DNA of 64,000 bases from Pelagibacteraceae bacterium AG-390-C22 (GCA_003278125.1 QCGX01000004.1:27653-91652), one strand, 5' to 3'; shown: positions 1 through 12,119, counted from the first letter of the stretch. Notes: generated by a model from the sequence alone, not told the origin. Program-made: numbers and translations.

Positions 1-736
1 CTATTGATGGTATTTTGTATTTAATTTTTCGTTGAATGATTTCTTTCCCTTCTCTTTCTTCATTTTCAAATATAAAAGATTGCTGAGGTTTTTCAGTTAA
101 AGAAACTTCATTTTCTGTTTTATCACTTGAAAGATTAACATGTGTTGTATTTTCTTCTTTCTTTTTAAAGAAAAAATAAAAAGTTTGTAATATTATTTTT
201 TTTAAATTTAGGTCTGAAGAAAAAATAAAAAAGATTAAAGTTAAAAAAAATAGGACAAAAATAGAATACTCGTTATTAATCCAAGGAGCTTTATTGTTTA
301 TGAAATTATAACTTATTTCTCCCACAAAACCTGAATTGCCATTATCTATAAGCCAAAAAGAATTATTAAATGTAAGATAAACGAAAATTGATCCTAGTGT
401 AAGATAAACCACAACTAAAAATAATTTTAAGATTATCCTTTTGATTTCTTTTTTAATTAATAAACTTATTCCCCAAAATAAAAAATTAGCTAAAAGTAAA
501 AAAGAAGCTAAACCAAAACTTTGAAGAAGAAAGTCCGCTATACTGCTTCCGTATATACCAAAGAAATTTTTAATTTCTATACTGCTATCCCCATAAATAA
601 ACGAAGGGTCTTCAGGGGCATAAGTTGCAAAGGAAATTGCAAGCCCCACACCTGTTAAAATTAGGATTAAACCCAAAAATTCAAAGGTTCGTTTTTTTAA
701 AAAATTTGTTACACTGTTTAAAAAGTTTGTATTCAT
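1..736 (-). CDS. ftsK: DNA translocase FtsK, N-terminal membrane region (partial, runs off left edge)
   Basis: Hand translation of minus strand from ATG at 736: MNTNFLNSVTNFLKKRTFEFLGLILILTGVGLAISFATYAPEDPSFIYG..., typical FtsK 4-TM N-terminus; open to window edge. Confidence 0.8.
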   Translation of the reverse strand, partial: MNTNFLNSVTNFLKKRTFEFLGLILILTGVGLAISFATYAPEDPSFIYGDSSIEIKNFFGIYGSSIADFLLQSFGLASFLLLANFLFWGISLLIKKEIKRIILKLFLVVVYLTLGSIFVYLTFNNSFWLIDNGNSGFVGEISYNFINNKAPWINNEYSIFVLFFLTLIFFIFSSDLNLKKIILQTFYFFFKKKEENTTHVNLSSDKTENEVSLTEKPQQSFIFENEEREGKEIIQRKIKYKIPSI

Positions 737-792
737 ATCGAATCGTTTTACGTACTTTTTACCATTTTTATGAAAGTGAGAAAAATTTTAAT

Positions 793-1890
793 ATGAAAAA
801 ACAGAGAATATGCATAGTTGGAGACGGTCTTTCAGGTTTAATAGCTGCTTTGGCGCTGAATAAATTAGAAGGTTTAGAAGTTCATTTAATATCTAAAAAA
901 AACAAGCATTCTAAAGATAAAAGAACGACAGCTATTTCTGCTTCTAACTATGAGTTTTTTAATGAAGTTATAGAAAAACTCCATAAAAAGTTGTTTTGGC
1001 CTTCTAGAAAGATAGATCTTTTCTACGAGACAAAAGATCAAAATATGAATTTTTTAAACTTCAATGAAGATAGCAAAAATCTTATGTACGTTTTTGAAAA
1101 TGACAAAATTAAAGAAATTCTAATTAAAGAAATAAAAAAGAAAAAGATCAAAACTTTTCAAAAAAATATTAATAGACTAAAAGATTTAGATGGTTACGAT
1201 ATGAAAGTACTCTGCTTAGGTAGATCCTCAAAAATCTATCAAAGTATAATTGATAAAAGATCATTAGATAAAGATTATAAAGAAATTGCTATCACAGGCT
1301 ATGTTAAGCATAATTTAAAAAATTTGAATACTGCTCAGTATTTCTTAAAAGAAGGACCTTTAGCAATACTCCCTTTTTCAAAAAATAATTTTTCATTTGT
1401 GTGGAGTCTAGATAAAGACTTTCTTAAAAAAGATATCAATTTAATTGTTAAATCTAAAATCTGTGAAGTTTTAAAAACAAAAAAAATACAGATTTCAAAT
1501 CAGCAATCTTATCCTTTGATACTTAATTTAAAACGAACATATTATAAAAATGATATTCTTATTTTGGGTGAAGGGTTGCACACTGTCCATCCTGTAGCAG
1601 GTCAAGGCTTTAATCTTGTACTTCGAGATATTAATAAATTACAAGAGATACTTAAGTACTATACTGGATTAGGCATGTCTTTAAAAAGCACTCCAGCGTT
1701 TAAAGATTTTACAAATTATAGAAAATCCGAAAATATCATCACTGGTATAGGAATTGATCTAACACATAATTTTTTTAAACAAAATAAATTACTAGATCCA
1801 TTTAAAGAGACAATTTTGAAGAATATTTCCAAAAATAATACTCTTAAAAAAATAAGCAAATTTATTTCTAATCAAGGTTTATCAATTTAG
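793..1890 (+). CDS. UbiH/UbiF-type FAD-dependent monooxygenase (ubiquinone biosynthesis hydroxylase family)
   Basis: MKKQRICIVGDGLSGLIAALAL (Rossmann GxGxxG) and ILGEGLHTVHPVAGQGFNLVLRD motif; ATG at 793 preferred over ORF start 625. Confidence 0.85.
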   Translation: MKKQRICIVGDGLSGLIAALALNKLEGLEVHLISKKNKHSKDKRTTAISASNYEFFNEVIEKLHKKLFWPSRKIDLFYETKDQNMNFLNFNEDSKNLMYVFENDKIKEILIKEIKKKKIKTFQKNINRLKDLDGYDMKVLCLGRSSKIYQSIIDKRSLDKDYKEIAITGYVKHNLKNLNTAQYFLKEGPLAILPFSKNNFSFVWSLDKDFLKKDINLIVKSKICEVLKTKKIQISNQQSYPLILNLKRTYYKNDILILGEGLHTVHPVAGQGFNLVLRDINKLQEILKYYTGLGMSLKSTPAFKDFTNYRKSENIITGIGIDLTHNFFKQNKLLDPFKETILKNISKNNTLKKISKFISNQGLSI

Positions 1891-1894
1891 TTCA

Positions 1895-3223
1895 ATGAAC
1901 ATTTATGCTCTTTCATCAGGCAGAGGTCCGTCAGGAATAGCCATCGTTAGAATCTCAGGAAAAGACACACTTAAAATTTGTAAGAATTTGACTAAATTAA
2001 AAGAGATTAATTCTAATGAGGTAAATTATTGCAAATTTTATGACCCTAAAAACGATAAAGTTATAGACCCAGAGGCCCTATTATTGTGGTTTCGTCGCCC
2101 TAATAGCTATACTGGGGAAGATTTAGCCGAGTTCCAAGTTCATGGAAGTAATGCTGTAATCAATGCTTTATTGAAAGTGTTATCAGAACAAAATAATTGT
2201 AAATTAGCCGAACCAGGTGAATTTACAAAAATAGCTTTTCAAAATGATAAAATTGATCTTTTAAAAGCTGAAAGTATTGGTGATTTAATTCATGCAGAAA
2301 CTGAACTTCAGAGAGATCAAGCTGTTAAATTAGTTCAAGGCAATGCCTCAAATTATTATAATGATTTAAGAGAAAAACTTATAAAATCTTTATCTTATAT
2401 CGAGGCAAAAATAGATTTTGCAGAAGATGATTTACCAGAAAAAATCTTAAAAGAAGTACATAACTCTGTTAAACTCATTCATAAGGATATTCTTAAGATA
2501 ATTGAGAATAATAAAATTGGAGAAAAAATAAGAGATGGATTTAGAGTCTCCATTACAGGTGAAGTCAATGCTGGAAAATCGTCTCTTTTAAATTTATTAG
2601 CAAAAAGAGATGTTGCTATCGTTTCAGATGAAGCAGGAACAACAAGAGATATAATCGAGACTTATTTAAATATAGATGGATATCCTGTAATTCTAGCAGA
2701 CACAGCCGGCATTAGAAAAGCAAAAAATGAGATTGAAAAAAAAGGGATTTCATTAGCTTTAGGAAAATCAAAAGAAGCTGATTTAAATATTGTCGTTATA
2801 GATAACTCATCAAAAAATATAAACAGTGATATTAAGAAAATGATCAACAAAGATACAATAGTTTTACTTAATAAATCGGATGTACAAGATAAACAAAATC
2901 ATAAATTTGAGGCAGATACAGTCTTGGTTTCAGTTAAAGAAAATAAAAATATAGATAAATTGATTAAAAAGATTAAACAAAAATTAAGCAAGAAATTTAC
3001 ATCAAATGACAGTGTTTTAATTACAAGAGAAAGACATAGATTAAGGCTTAATGAATGCTTAAAAGAAATAGACAACTTTCTTAAAAAAGATCAAAAGAAG
3101 GATCTAGAACTAGCTGCAGAAGACTTAAGAATGGCCACACGCCATCTTGGAAGTATTGTAGGCAAAGTTGATGTCGAAGAAATACTTGGTTCCATATTTA
3201 AAGACTTCTGTATAGGTAAATAA
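1895..3223 (+). CDS. mnmE: tRNA uridine-5-carboxymethylaminomethyl modification GTPase MnmE
   Basis: G1 GEVNAGKSSLLN, DTAGIR, C-terminal FCIGK. Confidence 0.97.
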   Translation: MNIYALSSGRGPSGIAIVRISGKDTLKICKNLTKLKEINSNEVNYCKFYDPKNDKVIDPEALLLWFRRPNSYTGEDLAEFQVHGSNAVINALLKVLSEQNNCKLAEPGEFTKIAFQNDKIDLLKAESIGDLIHAETELQRDQAVKLVQGNASNYYNDLREKLIKSLSYIEAKIDFAEDDLPEKILKEVHNSVKLIHKDILKIIENNKIGEKIRDGFRVSITGEVNAGKSSLLNLLAKRDVAIVSDEAGTTRDIIETYLNIDGYPVILADTAGIRKAKNEIEKKGISLALGKSKEADLNIVVIDNSSKNINSDIKKMINKDTIVLLNKSDVQDKQNHKFEADTVLVSVKENKNIDKLIKKIKQKLSKKFTSNDSVLITRERHRLRLNECLKEIDNFLKKDQKKDLELAAEDLRMATRHLGSIVGKVDVEEILGSIFKDFCIGK

Positions 3224-3265
3224 AATAGCTCTTGTATTCCTAATTTACCACGTTACATTCATCTC

Positions 3266-5134
3266 ATGACAAAACAAACGTACGATGTAGTAGTAATTGG
3301 TGGTGGGCACGCTGGATGTGAAGCTGCAGCCGCATCTGCTAGAATGGGCGTAAATACTGCGCTTTTTACACATAAAATAGAGACAATTGGTGAGATGTCA
3401 TGCAATCCAGCTATAGGTGGACTAGGAAAAGGACATCTTGTCCGAGAAATAGACGCCTTAGACGGCGTTATGGGTATAGTAGCTGATAAATCAGGCATTC
3501 AGTTTAGATTGTTGAACCGAAGTAGAGGACCCGCAGTACAAGGACCTAGAACACAGTCAGATAGAGCTCTTTACAAAGAGTATATGCAAAGCATTTTACT
3601 TAATTATCAAAATTTAGAGGTAATAGCGGACCCAGTAATTAAATTTTTATTTAGTAAAAATAAAATTGTTGGATTTGTTTGTCAAAGTAGGAAAGAAATT
3701 AGATGTAAGGAGTTAATACTTACTACCGGAACGTTTTTAAACGGATTAATTCATATTGGAGAAAAACAAACTCCAGCAGGACGATTTGACGAAAAGCCTT
3801 CAACAGGATTAAGCGAACAATTAGAAAAATTTAAAATACAAATTGGCAGGCTTAAAACTGGTACACCGCCTAGGCTTGACGGTGATACTATCAACTATGA
3901 TGACTTAGAAATGCAGCCAGCAGATGACGAACCTAGCTATTTTTCCTTTTTAACTAATAAATTACAAAACAGGCAAATTAAATGCGGTATGACTTATACC
4001 AATGATGCTGTACACAAAATTATAAGTGAGAATATTTCTAAGAGCGCCATGTACTCAGGGAACATAAAAGGTGTTGGACCTAGATACTGTCCAGCTATAG
4101 AAGATAAGATAGTTAAATTTAAAGACAAGGAAAAGCATCAAATATTTCTCGAACCGGAAGGACTAATGGACAATACTATCTATCCAAATGGAATATCAAC
4201 CTCTCTTCCAGAAGAGATTCAGGTCAAAATATTGGCTAAAATTAAGGGTTTAGAGCATGTAAAGATGAAAAGAGCAGGATATGCAATTGAATACGATTTT
4301 GTTGATCCTAGGGAGCTAAAATTAACTTTAGAAACAAAGAAAATTGAGTCACTTTTTCTAGCAGGTCAAATTAACGGTACTACCGGTTATGAAGAGGCGG
4401 CTGCACAGGGTCTTGTAGCAGGTGTGAATGCAGCTTTAAAAGTTAAAAATGAAGAAGAATTTATTTTAAGTAGATCAAATTCTTATATTGGTGTCATGAT
4501 AGATGATTTAATAACTAAAGGAGTGTCGGAGCCTTATAGAATGTTTACATCAAGAGCAGAATACCGATTAACTTTGAGAGCAGATAACGCTGATCAAAGA
4601 TTATCTCCTTTGGGTATAAAAATTAATTTGCTTCAACAAGAGAGAAAAAATATTTATTTAGATAAAGAAAAAAAATTAATTCATTTAACTAAATCTTTAA
4701 AATCAAGTTTGTTATCTCCTAACGAAGCAAAAAAATTTTCAATTAAAATTGCGATGGATGGCGTGAAGAGAACTGCTTTGGAGATCATAGGGCAAAGAAA
4801 TGTAAATATGGCAAAAATAAGGCAGATATTTACTTCGATTCCTATCTATGAACGTGAATTGGATAAACAGGTTGAAATCGACGCCCACTACCTAGGATAT
4901 TTAGATAGACAGTCTCATGACATAGAGTCTTTCAAGAAAGATGAGTCAATTAATATACCTGTACACTTCAATTATGACTCACTAAGTGGTCTTTCAAATG
5001 AAATTAAGACTAAGTTAAATAAGATTAGACCAACTACACTAGGACAGGCCCTAAGAATAGACGGAGTAACTCCTGCAGCAGCTGTATTAATTCTTTCCCA
5101 TCTAAAAAAAGCAAAAAGAAGAGCCTCGGCTTAA
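3266..5134 (+). CDS. mnmG: tRNA uridine-5-carboxymethylaminomethyl modification enzyme MnmG (GidA)
   Basis: [38 protein letters not shown]; full length 622 aa. Confidence 0.98.
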   Translation: MTKQTYDVVVIGGGHAGCEAAAASARMGVNTALFTHKIETIGEMSCNPAIGGLGKGHLVREIDALDGVMGIVADKSGIQFRLLNRSRGPAVQGPRTQSDRALYKEYMQSILLNYQNLEVIADPVIKFLFSKNKIVGFVCQSRKEIRCKELILTTGTFLNGLIHIGEKQTPAGRFDEKPSTGLSEQLEKFKIQIGRLKTGTPPRLDGDTINYDDLEMQPADDEPSYFSFLTNKLQNRQIKCGMTYTNDAVHKIISENISKSAMYSGNIKGVGPRYCPAIEDKIVKFKDKEKHQIFLEPEGLMDNTIYPNGISTSLPEEIQVKILAKIKGLEHVKMKRAGYAIEYDFVDPRELKLTLETKKIESLFLAGQINGTTGYEEAAAQGLVAGVNAALKVKNEEEFILSRSNSYIGVMIDDLITKGVSEPYRMFTSRAEYRLTLRADNADQRLSPLGIKINLLQQERKNIYLDKEKKLIHLTKSLKSSLLSPNEAKKFSIKIAMDGVKRTALEIIGQRNVNMAKIRQIFTSIPIYERELDKQVEIDAHYLGYLDRQSHDIESFKKDESINIPVHFNYDSLSGLSNEIKTKLNKIRPTTLGQALRIDGVTPAAAVLILSHLKKAKRRASA

Positions 5135-5751
5135 TGGATGAGTTAAAAGTAGCTCATATACTCAAAAATCAGCTTGGATTTAAAGATTCTTCCATAAAAA
5201 AGATCAAAAAATTACATAATCATCTATTAGAATACAATAAACGTTATAATTTAATTTCTAAGAACACTGAGAACAGCATATGGCTTAGGCATATCTTAGA
5301 TTCAGCTCAGCTAATTAAATTTATAGACTTTTCAAAGGTCAAAAATTTAGTTGATTTTGGTACTGGAGCTGGTTTTCCTGGCTTAATAATAGGAATTTAT
5401 GCTGAAGATCTAAGTTTTCACGTGAAATTATATGAAAAATCTAAGGTAAAAAGGGAATTTCTTATAAATATGAAGAAAAATTTTAATTTAAAAAATGTTT
5501 CAATAAAGAATAACGTATATGAAAAACCTATATCAACTGATATCATAGTCTGTAGGGCATTTAAAAAATTGAAAGAAATTTTAATGATTTCACGTGAAAT
5601 AGTCAAAAAACCCCATAAATTGATAGTTCTTAAAGGAAAAAATGCACAGTCAGAAATTAATAATGTATCATTAGCATCAAATTATAGTTATAAACTAGAA
5701 AAGAGCATTACGGACGATGATTCTAAAATAATCATAGTCGAGGTAAAATAA
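5134..5751 (+). CDS. rsmG: 16S rRNA (guanine527-N7)-methyltransferase RsmG (GidB)
   Basis: LVDFGTGAGFPGL motif; position between mnmG and parA. Confidence 0.95.
   Translation: MDELKVAHILKNQLGFKDSSIKKIKKLHNHLLEYNKRYNLISKNTENSIWLRHILDSAQLIKFIDFSKVKNLVDFGTGAGFPGLIIGIYAEDLSFHVKLYEKSKVKREFLINMKKNFNLKNVSIKNNVYEKPISTDIIVCRAFKKLKEILMISREIVKKPHKLIVLKGKNAQSEINNVSLASNYSYKLEKSITDDDSKIIIVEVK
5414..5429. promoter_or_regulatory. parS-like site 1 (inside rsmG)
   Basis: GTTTTCACGTGAAATT; core TTTCACGTGAAA matches the centre of the ParB consensus TGTTTCACGTGAAACA. Confidence 0.75.
5586..5601. promoter_or_regulatory. parS-like site 2 (inside rsmG)
   Basis: GATTTCACGTGAAATA, contains perfect 14-bp palindrome ATTTCACGTGAAAT. 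Confidence 0.8.
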
Positions 5752-5752
5752 A

Positions 5753-6556
5753 ATGGAGAGTAGATCTACTATTGCAGTGATCAATCAAAAAGGAGGAGTA
5801 GGAAAAACAACTACTGTAATCAATTTAGCTACTTCATTGTCCATTTTGGGTCAAAATAATCTCATCATTGATCTTGATCCACAAGGCAATGCTACAACAG
5901 GATTGGGAAGATCAAATAATGATGAAAATAACAATATTTATAATCTCTTAATTAAAAAAATTGAACTAAGAGATGCAATTCAAAAAACAGATGTTAAAAA
6001 TTTAGACATCATAGCATCAAACGTAAATTTATCAGGACTTGAAGTTGAAACAGCAAATGATTCCGATAGGGCTTTCGTATTAAAACAAATTCTAGAGAAA
6101 GAAAAAACGGGGCTCATATCAAATTATGACAATATTTTTATAGACTGTCCTCCTTCTTTAAGTTTATTGACAATTATGGCTTTGGTGGCATCCGATGAGA
6201 TATTGGTTCCTCTTCAAACAGAATTTTTTGCTTTGGAGGGTATAACCCAGCTAGTTAAAACTATAGATCGAATAAAGATAAATTTAAACCCAGAATTAAA
6301 AGTTCGAGGAATCTTACTAACCATGTTTGACAAAAGAAACAAACTATCTTCACAAGTTGATAAAGAAGCACGAAGTTATTTTAAAGAAAAAGTCTACAAA
6401 ACTGTGATACCTAGGAATGTTAGATTATCAGAAGCACCTTCACATGGTCTACCTTGTGTCATCTATGATAAAACTTGCTTAGGAAGTAAATCTTATTTTA
6501 AATTAGCAGATGAATTTTTAATTAAAAAAAACCATAACGTAGAAAGCGCAGCGTGA
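5753..6556 (+). CDS. parA: Chromosome partitioning ATPase ParA (Soj)
   Basis: INQKGGVGKTTTVINLA deviant Walker A; DCPPSL. Confidence 0.97.
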   Translation: MESRSTIAVINQKGGVGKTTTVINLATSLSILGQNNLIIDLDPQGNATTGLGRSNNDENNNIYNLLIKKIELRDAIQKTDVKNLDIIASNVNLSGLEVETANDSDRAFVLKQILEKEKTGLISNYDNIFIDCPPSLSLLTIMALVASDEILVPLQTEFFALEGITQLVKTIDRIKINLNPELKVRGILLTMFDKRNKLSSQVDKEARSYFKEKVYKTVIPRNVRLSEAPSHGLPCVIYDKTCLGSKSYFKLADEFLIKKNHNVESAA

Positions 6557-7419
6557 GCACATCTAAGAAAAAAGGATTAGGAAGAGGTTTAACAGCTCTT
6601 TTTGGAGATCAACAAGAGAAAGTCAAAAAAGAGGATAAAACTAGGAATAATGGTTTAAAAGCTAATATAGCTGATTTAAGCCCAAATAAGTATCAACCTA
6701 GAGTACATTTTGATGAAGAAAAATTGAAAGAATTGGCTAATTCTATAAAGAAAAATGGCATTATTCAGCCAATAGCAGTAAGAGAAGACAAAGTAGACCC
6801 AGGGAGATACGAGATAGTTGCAGGAGAGAGAAGGTGGATAGCAGCTCAAAAAGCCGGCTTGCACGAAGTCCCAATCGTGCTTTTAGACTTAGATGATAAT
6901 GAGGCTTTAGAAGTGGCTATTGTAGAAAATATTCAAAGGGATGATCTTAATGTTATAGAAGAAGCAAAAGGTTATAAGAGATTATCCGAAGAGTTTGGTT
7001 ATGATCATGAAAAAATTGCGAATTTTATGTCTAAAAGCAGGAGTCATATTAGTAATACATTACGACTTTTAACTTTACCTAAAGATGTAATAGCTATGAT
7101 AGAAGAGGGTAATCTGACTGCTGGACAAGCAAGACCTTTGATAGGTCTGCCTAGCGCAACTAACATAGCAGAAGAAATTGTAGCCAAGAATCTAAGCGCT
7201 AGAAGTGTAGAACTTTTAGTAAGAAATAAAAAAGGGCCTCAAAAATCTGGACAGATAAGAGTAGACTCCAACATATTAAGTGAACAAAATAAAATTGAAG
7301 AAAATTTAGGCTTAAATGTCAATATTCAAAATAAAAGAGACAATTCTGGAAAAATAACAATTTTGTATAAAAATCTAGAACAATTTGAGTTAGTTTCAAA
7401 ATTACTTAAGCGGAATTAG
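6553..7419 (+). CDS. parB: Chromosome partitioning protein ParB (Spo0J); GTG start
   Basis: KKKGLGRGLTALFGD, NKYQPRVHFDEEKLKELANSIKKNGIIQPI, GERRWIAAQKAGL. Confidence 0.97.
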   Translation: MSTSKKKGLGRGLTALFGDQQEKVKKEDKTRNNGLKANIADLSPNKYQPRVHFDEEKLKELANSIKKNGIIQPIAVREDKVDPGRYEIVAGERRWIAAQKAGLHEVPIVLLDLDDNEALEVAIVENIQRDDLNVIEEAKGYKRLSEEFGYDHEKIANFMSKSRSHISNTLRLLTLPKDVIAMIEEGNLTAGQARPLIGLPSATNIAEEIVAKNLSARSVELLVRNKKGPQKSGQIRVDSNILSEQNKIEENLGLNVNIQNKRDNSGKITILYKNLEQFELVSKLLKRN

Positions 7420-8404
7420 CAGTTACACATAAATCTATTATTAAATCCTTTATTAATAGGTCTTTTCTTATAGAAGAGTTAGATTTCATTTCAATTTCAG
7501 TATTGTAAGTTTTTTTCAGAGCTCTTTGAATTTTATTTTTATTCCACTTTTTAGATTGTTCTATCAACATTCCTTTATCCTTCCAAAATACTGGTGGTTT
7601 AAGATTAGAAATGATCGAATCTATATTTAGGTTTTCCTGTTTCATATTTTGTATTTCGTTCAGTCTATTTATTCTTTGATTAATAGAGTTTAAATAGTAA
7701 ATATTATTTTCTATCTCAAAAACAGTGTCTGCAAGCAGTCTATTAGTGTTGATTTTATTGCCTTTTAAAGCCTCATCCTTGAGCAAGTTGAAATCATCAT
7801 TAGTTCTATTGTTAAGTAATGAATCTATTTTATTTAAGTCCACTTTTCTATCACTAAAACAACTAATGATTTTATCAATTTCATTGTTAAGTTTGTTTCT
7901 ATCTAATCCAGTGTTTTGCGTAATTAAATTTATAATTTGACTCGTCATGCCATGGAAGTCTTTTAATCTCTTACTAATAATTTTTTTAATTGTAATCTCA
8001 CTGTCTTGATAACATGGTGAAATTCCACAAGATTTAGATTTTTCAAAATAATTTCTTAATTTTGATTTTTTATCGAGAATATCAGCAAATAAGAAAACTC
8101 TTTCTTCTTGTATACTTTCCACGATTTCATCTAGAGTATCTAAAATTTTATCATTTACATGGTTGATAAAGATGATTTTTTTTTCATTAAATAATGATTT
8201 ATTTTTTATTTCGTTTATAAAAATATTTTTATTTTTAATTATTTCATCTTGAAATAAATTAAGGATTTCTTTTGTTTTATTTTGTTTCTTCAACTTTTCT
8301 TTAAATTCTTGTTTTAAACCTTGGTTTTCTCCATAAAATAAAAATAACTTGCAATTATGAATAGGTTTAAAATTTTCTTCTATAATATAACTTTTAAAGA
8401 TCAT
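7406..8404 (-). CDS. holA: DNA polymerase III delta subunit HolA
   Basis: LFFYGENQGLKQEF N-terminus; conserved position between parB and lptE/leuS. Confidence 0.85.
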   Translation of the reverse strand: MIFKSYIIEENFKPIHNCKLFLFYGENQGLKQEFKEKLKKQNKTKEILNLFQDEIIKNKNIFINEIKNKSLFNEKKIIFINHVNDKILDTLDEIVESIQEERVFLFADILDKKSKLRNYFEKSKSCGISPCYQDSEITIKKIISKRLKDFHGMTSQIINLITQNTGLDRNKLNNEIDKIISCFSDRKVDLNKIDSLLNNRTNDDFNLLKDEALKGNKINTNRLLADTVFEIENNIYYLNSINQRINRLNEIQNMKQENLNIDSIISNLKPPVFWKDKGMLIEQSKKWNKNKIQRALKKTYNTEIEMKSNSSIRKDLLIKDLIIDLCVTANSA

Positions 8405-8873
8405 TTATTATTAGGTTAATTTGTTTTTTTATTTTATCAGAAATATCATTGGTTAAATCATCAATTAATCTTTTTTCATTTTTTAGTGTTGAAGAATATT
8501 TATCAGATACTTGATAATTTCCAGTTGATATAATATTAAATTCTTTTTTCTTATTATTTTTTGAAAATTTTAATTTTACATAGGAACTCAACGTTATTTG
8601 GTATTTTGTAATTTGATTTTTTATATTTTTTTCTTTAACTTTTTTCTTCTTTTCAGTGTATAGTTCCATTACTATACTCTGCTCTCCACTTTCTGAAGAA
8701 TTAATTATCATACTGTTTTTGATTTTAAAATTTATTCGATTATCCCCAGAAGTTTTTATTTCTGTGATACTAAAATTTTCAGAACCTTGATTATCTAAAA
8801 CTTTATAGCCACAACTGGATGAGATAATAAAAATAAGTATTAAGCAGAATTTAGCTATGATTTCTTTCATCAA
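8394..8873 (-). CDS. lptE: LptE-like LPS-assembly lipoprotein
   Basis: Lipobox-like [13 protein letters not shown](P/V)L start and position between holA and leuS. Confidence 0.75.
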   Translation of the reverse strand: MMKEIIAKFCLILIFIISSSCGYKVLDNQGSENFSITEIKTSGDNRINFKIKNSMIINSSESGEQSIVMELYTEKKKKVKEKNIKNQITKYQITLSSYVKLKFSKNNKKKEFNIISTGNYQVSDKYSSTLKNEKRLIDDLTNDISDKIKKQINLIINDL

Positions 8874-11398
8874 TTTTTTACAATGTAATTTATAATTTTG
8901 TTTTTGACAAAAATAGTCTTTAAAATCTTTTTATTTATTATGTATTTATTGGCTTTTAATGATTTATTTACGAGGTCAGCTATTTCAGTTTCTTCTAAAT
9001 TTCTTTTTACATTTAGTACATCTCTTGTCTTACCATTTATCTGTACAACCATCTTTATTTCACTATTTTTGACTGTCTCATGATTAACTTTTGGCCATTG
9101 ATTCAATTCCTCACATTTTAAATTTGTTAAACATTCGTAGGCAATATGAGGGGTAAAAGGTATCATCAACTTCATTATTTTAATCATATTTGTCATTAAT
9201 ACTTTGTTATTTATTTCTAATTCTAAGGAGTCATTAAAATATCTATAAATTTCATAAAACTGTGCAATAGCCACATTAAATTGAAAACGATTTATAGCAT
9301 TATCAATTTTGTAAACATAAAGGTCTACTTTATCTTCAAAAGATTTTTGTTTTTTCTCGTTTGCTTTTGTTTCAGCTTTATTCAATATTGACTGATTAAG
9401 ATTCCAAATTTTTTGCAGAAATTTACTTGATGAAACTACACCTGCATCAGACCACTGAACATCTTTTTCAGGAGGACTATCAGATAATATAAACCATCTA
9501 ACTGAGTCAGCTCCATATTGCTTAATCATGGTTTCAGGATCTACAGTATTTTTTTTAGATTTAGACATTGACTCTGATGCACCAATTGTAACTTTAGATT
9601 TATCAGTTTTTTTTATAGCTTTTTTTTCTGAAATTTTTTCTATTTCAATAGGACTTAACCAATTACCTTTGGTATCCTTATAAGTTTCATGACATACCAT
9701 TCCCTGTGTAAATAAATTTTTAAAAGGCTCAGAGTATTTAATTTGAGTATTAGTATTTTTAATAGCCTTCATAAAAAAACGTGAGTAAAGGAGATGTAAA
9801 ATCGCATGTTCTATGCCTCCAATATATTGATCTACAGGCATCCAGTAATTTGCTTCTTTAGTTTCAAAAGGGTATTTTTCGTCTTTAGGGGAACAGAATC
9901 TTAAAAAATACCATGAAGAGTCCACGAATGTATCTAGAGTGTCCGTCTCTCTAACAGCTGGTTTCCCAGTTTTTTTACAGGTTGTCTTTTTCCAACTCGG
10001 ATGATTTTCCAGAGGATTTCCAGAAGAATTAAGATCAACATCCTCTGGAAGAGTAATAGGCAGTTCACTTTTATCTACTGGCACAATAGAACCATCCTCA
10101 AGGTAAATCATTGGTATAGGGCAACCCCAATATCTTTGCCTGGATATTCCCCAGTCTTTCAGTCTGAATAAAATTTTTTTTTCCCCAATCTTATTTTTCT
10201 CAATTTTATCAATAATAGTTTTTTTAGCCTCATCTACACTTAGACCATTTAAAAAATCAGAATTTATGATCTTACCGCTGCCAGTATAAGCTGTCTTCAT
10301 TTTTTCACCTTTTTCAGAATCATTTTCATCAGATACTACTTTTATAATTGGTAGTTTATATTTTTTTGCAAAATCAAAATCTCTTTGATCATGTGCCGGA
10401 CAACCAAAGATAGCTCCATTTCCGTAATCCATTAAAACAAAATTTGCTACATATATTGGTAACTTTTTATTTTTAAGAAATGGATGTTCTGCAAATAATT
10501 TCGTATCAAAACCTAGCTTCTCTGCATTTGCTAAGGCTTCTTCCGTCGTTCCAATTTTTGAACATTCCTTTTGAAATTTTTTAAAATCAGGTTTTTCATT
10601 AAAATTTTTTGAAATTTCATGATCTGAAGATATAGCAATAAAACTTGCACCAAAAATTGTGTCAGGTCTAGTAGTAAATATTCTTAATTTTTTATTTATA
10701 CTCTTAATTTCAAAATCTAATTCACAACCAGTTGACTTCCCGATCCAATTTTTTTGCATTAGTTTAACTTTATCTGGCCAGCCACTTAAATCATCTAAGT
10801 CTTTTAAAAGTTGATCAGAAAATTTTGTGATATTAAAAAACCATTGTGATAATTTCTTTCTTTCTACTACAGCATTAGATCTCCAGCCCTTGCCATTTAT
10901 AACTTGCTCGTTGGCTAATACTGTCTTTTCTACTGGATCCCAGTTAACATATGTTTCTTTTCTAGAAACTAGTCCTTGATTATAAAAATCAATAAATAGT
11001 TCCTGCTGATGTTTGTAGTAGTTTTGATTACAAGTAGATATTTCTAAATCCCAATCTATTGATAATCCCAACATCTTTAGTTGATGTTTCATTGTTTTTA
11101 TATTTTCTTCAGTCCAATTTTTAGGATTTGTATTGTTTTCTCTTGCTGCATTTTCAGCAGGAAGACCGAAAGAATCCCATCCCATTGGATGTAAAACATT
11201 AAAGCCATTTAGATATTTATAACGCGCTATAACATCACCGATGGTATAATTTCTCACATGACCCATGTGAATTTTTCCTGATGGATAAGGAAACATCTCA
11301 AGACAATAAAATTTTTTTCCATCTTTATTATGTAATTTTGAGGAATTAAATCTATCTTGCCATTTTTTTTCAATTACTTGAAAGTTTACTCTTTCCAT
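8870..11398 (-). CDS. leuS: Leucyl-tRNA synthetase
   Basis: [24 protein letters not shown] (HIGH-type), [12 protein letters not shown] (KMSKS). Confidence 0.98.
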   Translation of the reverse strand: MERVNFQVIEKKWQDRFNSSKLHNKDGKKFYCLEMFPYPSGKIHMGHVRNYTIGDVIARYKYLNGFNVLHPMGWDSFGLPAENAARENNTNPKNWTEENIKTMKHQLKMLGLSIDWDLEISTCNQNYYKHQQELFIDFYNQGLVSRKETYVNWDPVEKTVLANEQVINGKGWRSNAVVERKKLSQWFFNITKFSDQLLKDLDDLSGWPDKVKLMQKNWIGKSTGCELDFEIKSINKKLRIFTTRPDTIFGASFIAISSDHEISKNFNEKPDFKKFQKECSKIGTTEEALANAEKLGFDTKLFAEHPFLKNKKLPIYVANFVLMDYGNGAIFGCPAHDQRDFDFAKKYKLPIIKVVSDENDSEKGEKMKTAYTGSGKIINSDFLNGLSVDEAKKTIIDKIEKNKIGEKKILFRLKDWGISRQRYWGCPIPMIYLEDGSIVPVDKSELPITLPEDVDLNSSGNPLENHPSWKKTTCKKTGKPAVRETDTLDTFVDSSWYFLRFCSPKDEKYPFETKEANYWMPVDQYIGGIEHAILHLLYSRFFMKAIKNTNTQIKYSEPFKNLFTQGMVCHETYKDTKGNWLSPIEIEKISEKKAIKKTDKSKVTIGASESMSKSKKNTVDPETMIKQYGADSVRWFILSDSPPEKDVQWSDAGVVSSSKFLQKIWNLNQSILNKAETKANEKKQKSFEDKVDLYVYKIDNAINRFQFNVAIAQFYEIYRYFNDSLELEINNKVLMTNMIKIMKLMIPFTPHIAYECLTNLKCEELNQWPKVNHETVKNSEIKMVVQINGKTRDVLNVKRNLEETEIADLVNKSLKANKYIINKKILKTIFVKNKIINYIVKN

Positions 11399-11405
11399 TA
11401 AGAAT

Positions 11406-11951
11406 TTATTTCTTCTTCTTTTTATTTTTAGATTCTTTTTCTAATAAAGCAGCTTTTCTAAGTATTGTTGTATGCAATTCTTCTTTAATTTTTGTGTTTG
11501 ATAATAAAACTACTCTGCAATTAAGATTAGCCGAACAGATTTTTTGATGAACAATAACTTTTAAGCTTTCACTTCTTATATCATTAGATAAAAATCTTAG
11601 AGAAATTTTAATCGACTCTTTTGATGAATCATTATCAGAATACCAATCTGTAATAATTACACCTCCTGAATAATCTACTGTTGTTAATGGAAGAAAATCT
11701 AAAGTTTCTAATGAGGCTCTCCACATGGGATTAGATGAGCTAAACTCATACGTCGTTCCTCTTCCAATTCCTCTGGTAATGCCACCAATTGATGCTCCTC
11801 TTCCTTCCTCAATGTTTTTTCTTGCTTTAGCTTGAGCCCCGTCCGGACGAGTTCGTTGATCAACTTTTTCGTATCCACCGCATGCAGTAAGCGCCAAAAG
11901 GATTGTTATTAGAGCTGCTATTAGAGGAACTTTAATCTTAAAAATAATCAT
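11406..11951 (-). CDS. DUF3576 family lipoprotein
   Basis: Lipobox [16 protein letters not shown]...[31 protein letters not shown] typical of DUF3576 next to leuS. Confidence 0.85.
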   Translation of the reverse strand: MIIFKIKVPLIAALITILLALTACGGYEKVDQRTRPDGAQAKARKNIEEGRGASIGGITRGIGRGTTYEFSSSNPMWRASLETLDFLPLTTVDYSGGVIITDWYSDNDSSKESIKISLRFLSNDIRSESLKVIVHQKICSANLNCRVVLLSNTKIKEELHTTILRKAALLEKESKNKKKKK

Positions 11952-12063
11952 AATTTTTATAGTATATCCTTATATATCTGCAAAAATGCTAAAATTACCA
12001 TTTATTTAGTTTTTATAAGAGATTATAGTGTTGTATTTTTACAACAATCGAAATAAAAGACAA

Positions 12064-12093
12064 GTTTTTAAGTACTTTAAAGCCCTTAAAAAC
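12064..12093. repeat. Inverted repeat/hairpin upstream of porin
   Basis: GTTTTTAAG-N12-CTTAAAAAC, perfect 9-bp arms. Confidence 0.6.
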
Positions 12094-12119
12094 CAATAAT
12101 TTGATAAAAAACAAGCATT

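Noticed and set aside
625-792. N-terminal extension of the UbiH-like ORF
   Set aside because: Overlaps ftsK start antisense and lacks homology; the Rossmann start MKKQRICIVGDG is at 793
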